Assembly (NCBI RefSeq): GCF_002812805.1
Contig: NZ_NMUM01000005.1
Location: 434,001 to 498,000 of the forward strand
DNA length: 64,000 nt
Source: Microbacterium lacus
Lineage (GTDB): Bacteria > Actinomycetota > Actinomycetes > Actinomycetales > Microbacteriaceae
Reading direction: 5' to 3'
In this document: positions 59,363 to 64,000 of the stretch, piece by piece
Numbering within the stretch: the first letter of the stretch is position 1
Layout of the letters: each line of letters begins with the position of its first letter
The notes under the pieces: generated by a model
What the model saw: the letters and a program-made list of their open reading frames with translations, nothing else
Databases searched by the model: none
Told to the model about the DNA's origin: nothing
Made by a program: the position numbers and the translations under genes

Positions 59363-60747
59363 ACCTCAGCCCGAAGCAGCAGAAGGCCGAGCTCGACGAT
59401 CTCGTCGCCCTCGCGAAGAAGGGTTATGACGTCGTCACCCTCGTTGAGCGAGCAGCGCGCCTCAATCTGGACGCTCGCCTGTATCCGCGCGAGGCGATCG
59501 TGAAGCGCTTCGCGAAGTACGACCGTCACGACGAGTCAGCGCTCGCCGAACTCGTCGGGAAAAAGTCGGCGCGGAAGGAAGCCGCGAAGAAGCTCCTTCG
59601 GGCGTTCGAGCGCGGCGCGCGGGATCGCCTCGAGCGCGATCGTCCGCTGGGTGAACTCGAGCGCATCTCGCTCATGAACGCCGAGGCCGACAAGCTCGAG
59701 ATCCGCGAGGGTGGCGCCGAGATCCACCGGCAGCGCAAGGCCGAGGAAGGCGCGAGCGGCGAGACGTACGTCGACGTGCAGGCGCTCGGCGAGGACGTCG
59801 AAGCCCCGAAGCCCACCGCGGGCTCTGTGCGCGACGACGGCGTCTTCCTCTTCTACGCCGGCGAGATCAACGCCCTGAGCGGCGTCCCCGGCGCATTCAA
59901 GACCGGCACGGCCGCCCTGAGCGCCGTGGAGACGCTGAAACGCGGCGGGAAGGTATGGTGGGCCGACCTCGACTTCAACGGCGCACAGGCGACCGTGGCG
60001 CGTCTTCTCGCGGCCGGCGCAGATCTCGACGTCCTCCGCGACCGCGAGCGTTTCCGCCTCACGATCGGCGAGTCACCCGCGCAAGTCCTGAGCGCCGTCG
60101 AGGATGCCGCGTCATGGCTCGGCGACGACGATAACGCCGTCATGGACTCCGCCGGCGAGCTCGTCGCGATGTTCGGCGGCAACTCGAACGACGCCGACGA
60201 CTGGACGCGGATCAACCGTCAGACGCTCATGCCGCTCGCCGCGGCCGGCGCCGCCGTCGTGCTCATAGATCACCAGGCAAAGACGGCCGCCGGCACGGGC
60301 TACGCGACCGGGACAGGGGCGAAGAAGCGCACCCTCGGCGGCGCCTTCTACGAGCTCGCTCCGTTCAAGAACGAGCCACCCCGGCCCGAGGCCGTCGGCA
60401 AGGTCGCGCTGACTCTTCTCAAGGACCGCCACGGCGGGACCGGCTACGGCGTGGGGGAGTGCGTCGCCGTCCTCGAACTCGACTCCCGCGACGCGGCGAA
60501 GGGCCCCTGGTCGTGGCGATTCATGCCCGGACGTCCGAAGGAAGAGCGCGACGACGAGCAGTTCGAGGCCGACGTCGTCCACGTCCTGAGCCTCGAGCCG
60601 TTCCCGGCCAGCCGCGCGAAGTTGCAGGCCGCGCTCGTCGCCTCACAGGGCAAGGGGTGGGGTTCCGACCGCGCTCGCCTCGCCCTCGAAGAAGCCCGCA
60701 AGCGCCACGAAGCCCCGAATCTGTTCCCCATCGAAAACAAGGAGTAA
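59359..60747 (+). CDS. RepA-like AAA ATPase
   Basis: 462 aa. An N-terminal ~150-residue charged helical part precedes an RecA/RepA-like ATPase: Walker A LSGVPGAFKTGTAA (~residues 172-185), GGKVWWADLDFN, AVMDSAGELV and VVLIDHQAK (sensor His), with the GGAFYELAPFKN segment seen in phage and plasmid RepA-type helicases. A C-terminal winged-helix-like tail follows (SRAKLQAAL...). It is the best candidate for the element's replication helicase or loader. GTG start overlaps the previous stop by 4 bases. Confidence 0.8.
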   Translation: MNLSPKQQKAELDDLVALAKKGYDVVTLVERAARLNLDARLYPREAIVKRFAKYDRHDESALAELVGKKSARKEAAKKLLRAFERGARDRLERDRPLGELERISLMNAEADKLEIREGGAEIHRQRKAEEGASGETYVDVQALGEDVEAPKPTAGSVRDDGVFLFYAGEINALSGVPGAFKTGTAALSAVETLKRGGKVWWADLDFNGAQATVARLLAAGADLDVLRDRERFRLTIGESPAQVLSAVEDAASWLGDDDNAVMDSAGELVAMFGGNSNDADDWTRINRQTLMPLAAAGAAVVLIDHQAKTAAGTGYATGTGAKKRTLGGAFYELAPFKNEPPRPEAVGKVALTLLKDRHGGTGYGVGECVAVLELDSRDAAKGPWSWRFMPGRPKEERDDEQFEADVVHVLSLEPFPASRAKLQAALVASQGKGWGSDRARLALEEARKRHEAPNLFPIENKE

Positions 60748-60753
60748 CCCATC

Positions 60754-61530
60754 GTGACCACTCACAAGACCGCGGCATATGACAACTACGGCAGCCGCAT
60801 CCGTATCAACTACCTCGACCCGGAGACGTGCTCGATCGCGCCTCTCGCCGCCGGCGGCCGCCTTCTCGAAGCGGCGATCGCAGAACTCAAGACGGCGCAG
60901 AAGGATCGCGACGCCGCGGCGGCGGATCTCGATCGCTTCGCCGACGATTCGCGAGTGCAGGCGCAGCAGGCCGGCGCCGAGGGGAAGAAGGTCGACAAGG
61001 GGAAGCTGCGCAAGAAGCGTCAGGCCCTCGTCGAGCGTGCCGAGGACACGGATCTCGACTACGTCGCCGCTCTGGCGAACCTGCCTCGCGTTCACACGGC
61101 CTACCTCGCGACACTGGCCGAGCACGCGCCGGCCCTCGCCGATCACGCCCGCGAAGAGGCGAAGTCGGCTATGGCATCGCTTGCGACGGCCGTAGGCGTC
61201 ATCCGACGGGCCGGAATGTCGCTCACGGACTCCCTCTCGATCCTGGGCGCCCTGCCGGGCGTCGTGGACGGCGACGAGTTCCACCCGCGACCGATGCGGG
61301 CACGCCGCGAAGGCTCGGACGAGTTCATTCTCAACGGCGCACCCGAGGTTCACCTGGATCTCGCGCGTGAAGCCCTGGCCGAGGCGCTCGGCTTCTCGAA
61401 GCGGATCCTCGCCGATCTCGCGAAGCAGCAGAAGGCCGCACGGCTCGAAGACGAGGCGGACGCCGCCGACGATCTCGACGACGAGCCCGACGAGGACGAC
61501 GACGACGACGACGAGACGGATTACTCGTGA
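60754..61530 (+). CDS. Uncharacterised 258-aa helical protein
   Basis: GTG start 6 bp after the ATPase gene. Largely helical; Lys/Arg-rich middle (KKVDKGKLRKKRQALVERAED) and a very acidic tail (last ~35 residues almost only Asp/Glu), which may mimic DNA or neutralise a basic partner. No family recognised. Overlaps the next start by 4 bases. Confidence 0.65.
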   Translation: MTTHKTAAYDNYGSRIRINYLDPETCSIAPLAAGGRLLEAAIAELKTAQKDRDAAAADLDRFADDSRVQAQQAGAEGKKVDKGKLRKKRQALVERAEDTDLDYVAALANLPRVHTAYLATLAEHAPALADHAREEAKSAMASLATAVGVIRRAGMSLTDSLSILGALPGVVDGDEFHPRPMRARREGSDEFILNGAPEVHLDLAREALAEALGFSKRILADLAKQQKAARLEDEADAADDLDDEPDEDDDDDDETDYS

Positions 61531-61889
61531 GCGCGCCGGAGATCGTCGACGACGACCTGGACGAGGACTTCGCGCCCGTGGATCTCGTCGAGTCCGTGAT
61601 CGGGCTTCTCGTGGCGGGGGAGTCGCGTAATGCCGTCGCCCGTGCCCTCCGGATCACTCGTGACGAGGTCGACGCGCGAGTCGCCGAAGCGACCGCGGAT
61701 GCCGAGGCCGAGGCGCTGAACGAGCGCGAGTTCATCGTCCGCGAGCGGATGCAGAGCCTCGTGCGACAGTCCTCGACGTTCGGCCTTCCGTCGAACGAAC
61801 TCGACCGCCTGGCGCTTCTTCTCGCGCTCGCGAAACTCGAGCTCGAACTCATCGGCTGGACTCGTCGCCGGCAGGGGGTGACGTCGTGA
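61527..61889 (+). CDS. Uncharacterised 120-aa protein with possible HTH
   Basis: GTG start. NAVARALRITRDEVDARVAEA at ~33-53 could be a helix-turn-helix; the rest is acidic-helical. Its position before small zinc proteins and a phage-like protein would fit a small terminase or regulator, but this is a guess. Confidence 0.6.
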   Translation: MSAPEIVDDDLDEDFAPVDLVESVIGLLVAGESRNAVARALRITRDEVDARVAEATADAEAEALNEREFIVRERMQSLVRQSSTFGLPSNELDRLALLLALAKLELELIGWTRRRQGVTS

Positions 61890-62125
61890 CCACGAACCCA
61901 TACGCCTACCGGGCGTTCACGTGCGCATCGTGCTACTGGTACGAGCTCCCCGCCCGCGCAGATCACGGCATCCTGCCGAAGGGGACCATCTTCTGCAAAC
62001 GATGCTTCGAGAAGTACGAGGGCGAGATCGCCGTCCTCGCCCCTGACCGTGCCGCGGCCGTCGCCTGGCTCACGGAGCACGGATACATGTCAAACGAACC
62101 ACCTACCGAAGGAGCACGACCGTGA
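61886..62125 (+). CDS. 79-aa zinc-finger-like protein
   Basis: FTCASCYWYELPARAD and GTIFCKRCFEKYEG give two C-x2-C pairs ~35 residues apart, a small treble-clef or ribbon. 4-base overlaps with both neighbours. Unknown function. Confidence 0.65.
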   Translation: MTTNPYAYRAFTCASCYWYELPARADHGILPKGTIFCKRCFEKYEGEIAVLAPDRAAAVAWLTEHGYMSNEPPTEGARP

Positions 62126-62370
62126 ACGATCTCGAACGCAAGGAAGCCCTGGAGCGCGAGCTCGCTCGTCGCGAGGCGAAGAAGTCGAACAGCGCCCGTC
62201 AAGCCGCCTATGTCACTCGCGGCAGCAGCGACGAAGAGCCCGCCGAGGACCGCGCCGAGCGCGAGCCGGCATGGGGCGACGACGGAGAACGCAGCGGCCG
62301 CGGGGGCTCGGCATCTCGCCGGCAGGCCGCCCGCGTGACGCGGGGCGCATCGCGGCGGGGTGACTCGTGA
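62122..62370 (+). CDS. 82-aa disordered protein with internal duplication
   Basis: Highly charged, probably disordered. SARQAAYVTRGSS and SRRQAARVTRGAS are two copies of one 13-residue motif (9 identical). Start and stop overlap neighbours by 4 bases. Unknown. Confidence 0.55.
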   Translation: MNDLERKEALERELARREAKKSNSARQAAYVTRGSSDEEPAEDRAEREPAWGDDGERSGRGGSASRRQAARVTRGASRRGDS

Positions 62371-62504
62371 ACGCCGCGCCCGCGCTTCTCACGGAGCCGA
62401 GTCGCGCCGACCTCATGGCCGCCTTCGAGCGGCTGGAGTCGTCGCTAGTGCGACTCTCTGACACGTTCGCCGCCGATATCGAGAGGAACACGGCCGATGC
62501 GTAA
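62367..62504 (+). CDS. 45-aa hypothetical protein
   Basis: MNAAPALLTEPSRADLMAAF begins a 45-residue helical peptide from a GTG, stop TAA at 62502-62504. It overlaps the previous gene by 4 bases and the next by 8, so coupling supports it being real even though it is short. Confidence 0.5.
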   Translation: MNAAPALLTEPSRADLMAAFERLESSLVRLSDTFAADIERNTADA

Positions 62505-63039
62505 CAGCAGACAGGGCGCGATACCCAGCGAGCTCGGCTGGCTCATTGACACCCTCGACGACTTCTCCGACCGGCTTCGCGTCCTTGAGGCGCCTTCGGG
62601 CGAGAATCTGGCAAACACGGTCACGAAGCTGCAGGCGTCCATCGCGGCGACCGTCCTGCCGGTGGCGGTGCGCGGGTACGAACAGCCGGCGGCGATCCTG
62701 CCGACGGCGAGCGACTTCGCGATCGCGAACACTGTCGTACCCGACGGGTACACTCGCGCAATCGTGCAGGCGACGGCAGTTGCCTCGCTCCGCTCCAACG
62801 CCGCCGCCGGCGTGACCGGGGGGCTCGTCGTCGCGTGCACGATCACGTCGTCCGCCTCTTACACCACGTGGAACGACGTCGTCGGGCAGCAGTATGGTTT
62901 CGCCGCCGCCCCGAACACGGCTATCCTCACGGGGCTCGTGGCCGGCAACACCATCTCGGTCCGCGCCCGCGTCTCGTTCCCTCAGTCGTTCACGCTCGGC
63001 CGGGCATCCGTCGACGGCTCGATCCTCTTCCTCCGATGA
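62497..63039 (+). CDS. Phage-like 180-aa protein, possible structural or tail component
   Basis: N-terminal helix LGWLIDTLDDFSDRLRVLEAPSGENLANTVTKLQ resembles the start of small actinophage structural proteins; the remaining ~120 residues are Ala/Thr/Val-rich beta-type sequence ending SFTLGRASVDGSILFLR. A tail or decoration role is possible, but no firm family is recognised. Confidence 0.6.
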   Translation: MRNSRQGAIPSELGWLIDTLDDFSDRLRVLEAPSGENLANTVTKLQASIAATVLPVAVRGYEQPAAILPTASDFAIANTVVPDGYTRAIVQATAVASLRSNAAAGVTGGLVVACTITSSASYTTWNDVVGQQYGFAAAPNTAILTGLVAGNTISVRARVSFPQSFTLGRASVDGSILFLR

Positions 63040-63281
63040 CCGTTCACGTCGTGACGCTGGACTACTCACCGGAGACTGGCACGATCGCGGCCTGCGTCTG
63101 CGGCCTCGTCCTTGGCCCGTTCCACGAGTACCCGGAAGCGAGGAAGGCCGCGATCGAACACCGTCGCTGGACGGGCGCCGAGGTCATCGGAAGCCCGGAC
63201 CGGCGACGTGACCGGGAGCGAGAGCGCACAGCGCGGCAGGCAGCGGCGAGGCGTCGCGCGGCGCGGGAGGGTCGAGAATGA
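63036..63281 (+). CDS. 81-aa hypothetical protein
   Basis: MTVHVVTLDYSPETGTIAAC begins a short protein with CVCG near residue 20 and an Arg-rich tail (RRRDRERERTARQAAARRRAAREGRE). 4-base overlaps with both neighbours. Unknown; nucleic-acid binding is plausible. Confidence 0.55.
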   Translation: MTVHVVTLDYSPETGTIAACVCGLVLGPFHEYPEARKAAIEHRRWTGAEVIGSPDRRRDRERERTARQAAARRRAAREGRE

Positions 63282-63538
63282 GTCCGCTCAAACCGGAGTA
63301 TGCCCGCGGTCGACAGTCGCGGACTAAGCCCGTCACACTCGCCGAGGTTCACGCGGCAGCCGACAAGCTCGAGTCACGGCACCGACGCATCTACGAGCGC
63401 ATCATGGCGCGCATCACCGGGAGCGGGCGTGAGCGACCGGCCGCCCCCGGCGCGGTCGACCCGACCCTCGAGAACCGAGCCGCGGAAGTAGTCGCGTGTG
63501 AGGTAGCACGTCGCGCGGCGAGGGACGGGCGACAGTGA
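63278..63538 (+). CDS. 86-aa hypothetical protein
   Basis: Basic N-terminus, helical middle VTLAEVHAAADKLESRHRRIYERIMARI. No family recognised. Overlaps previous and next genes by 4 bases. Confidence 0.55.
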   Translation: MSPLKPEYARGRQSRTKPVTLAEVHAAADKLESRHRRIYERIMARITGSGRERPAAPGAVDPTLENRAAEVVACEVARRAARDGRQ

Positions 63539-63843
63539 GCGCGGCGACAGGGATCGACACGCTCGTCGACGAGCTTCTCGGCACACTGTCGCCGCCTCTC
63601 TGCGACCAGTACGGCAACGGCGGCGAGTGCTCGCACGGGAACCTCGCGAAGTGGGCGCTGCACTTTCAGCCGTGCGGGTGCCTCTTCCTACTCTGCGACG
63701 AGCACGCGGAGGACGAGCGCGAGGGGCAGCGCTGGGTTGAGGATCACCCCGAGCCGAGACGCGAGGGCGGAACGTACTGCATAGGGTGCGTCGCACACGT
63801 GCCCGCCGTCGCGGTCGGCCGCTGGACGTGGACGCGACTGTAG
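63535..63843 (+). CDS. 102-aa Cys-rich protein, probable zinc binder
   Basis: Seven Cys (CDQYGNGGECSHG, PCGCLFLLCDEH, YCIGC) and several His suggest one or two zinc sites. Last gene of the overlapping chain that starts at 58641; followed by a hairpin. Unknown function. Confidence 0.6.
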   Translation: MSAATGIDTLVDELLGTLSPPLCDQYGNGGECSHGNLAKWALHFQPCGCLFLLCDEHAEDEREGQRWVEDHPEPRREGGTYCIGCVAHVPAVAVGRWTWTRL

Positions 63844-63861
63844 CGACCACGCACCGGGGAA

Positions 63862-63894
63862 CGCCCCGCTCGGCTCGGATAGCTAAGCGGGGCG
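63862..63894. terminator. Terminator-like hairpin closing the operon
   Basis: CGCCCCGCT (63862-63870) pairs with AGCGGGGCG (63886-63894) over a 15-nt loop, between convergent coding ends. No strong U-run, so efficiency is uncertain. Confidence 0.65.
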
Positions 63895-63905
63895 ATTCGT
63901 CGTGA

Positions 63906-64000
63906 TTAGTGAGCGCCGAGGCGCTTCGCGCGCTTCCGGATCGCCTTCGGTAGGGCGTCGATCAGCATCTGCGGCGTGCGAGCCTCGAAGTAGTAGTCGC
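63906..64000 (-). CDS. C-terminal end of a gene continuing beyond the window
   Basis: Minus-strand frame open from base 64000 to a TAA at 63906-63908, giving DYYFEARTPQMLIDALPKAI and a basic RKRAKRLGAH end. Codon use looks like real coding. The family cannot be told from 30 residues. Confidence 0.5.
   Translation of the reverse strand, partial: DYYFEARTPQMLIDALPKAIRKRAKRLGAH

Overview
This window is a piece of a high-GC actinobacterial chromosome, most likely Microbacterium or a close relative in Microbacteriaceae. The support is the glnA2-glnE-glnA1 cluster, the DUF3093-dut-DUF3710-DUF3159 block, SepH, DUF4191, DUF4193 and DUF3000 proteins, polyphosphate glucokinase, a Lys/Ala-rich SigA and a class A RNase P RNA. 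About 58 kb is conserved core genome; the last ~6 kb is accessory DNA behind a tRNA cluster.

Layout. 1-4.3 kb: an XRE/MmyB-type regulator (cut by the window edge) faces a redox operon of two aldo/keto reductases, a lipoprotein flavodoxin and an NAD(P)-binding oxidoreductase; the second reductase carries a one-base frameshift. 4.4-7.4 kb: an unknown 313-aa protein and an ABC exporter pair. 7.4-9.3 kb: zinc-ribbon protein, RNase HI and rnpB, then a small tandem repeat. 9.3-17 kb: DUF805, polyphosphate glucokinase, and nitrogen assimilation (GlnA2, GlnE, GlnA1). 17-25 kb: RDD and DUF4191 proteins, a membrane-anchored unknown, and SucB-Lpd-PepA with PAC2 divergent. 25-35 kb: SigA, a divergent MurT-GatD pair, DUF7455, convergent ParE/ParC, an alkaline phosphatase-like hydrolase. 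35-44 kb: SepH, DUF4193, DUF3093, Dut, DUF3710, DUF3159, aconitase and DXS. 44-54 kb: fatty-acid beta-oxidation (FadB/FadA-like), RNase D, DUF3000, an alpha/beta hydrolase, a RibD-like reductase, SufE, a rhodanese and ZapE. 54-57.5 kb: AmtB, a lone PemK/MazF protein and small membrane proteins. 57.5-58.1 kb: tRNA-Val(CAC) on the minus strand, then tRNA-Gly(GCC), -Cys(GCA) and -Val(GAC). 58.1-64 kb: an integrated-element-like region with an iteron-like repeat field, an excisionase-like HTH protein, a RepA-like ATPase and a chain of tiny overlapping genes.

How parts connect. glnA1 and amtB carry nearly identical GTAAC-N6-GAAAC boxes expected for the actinobacterial regulator GlnR, and GlnE is the enzyme expected to adenylylate GlnA1 on Tyr402. 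Around a dozen genes have a TANNNT -10 hexamer only 6-9 nt before the start codon, so leaderless transcription looks common here.

The most unusual observation is the MurT-GatD pair at 27.1-29.1 kb. GatD lacks both the nucleophilic Cys and the catalytic His, and MurT lacks its zinc ribbon and other family motifs. Since Microbacterium-type (group B) peptidoglycan attaches its bridge to the alpha-carboxyl of D-Glu, the group that MurT-GatD normally amidates, this pair may have been repurposed for bridge attachment. All functions come from reading the sequence; no database search was run.
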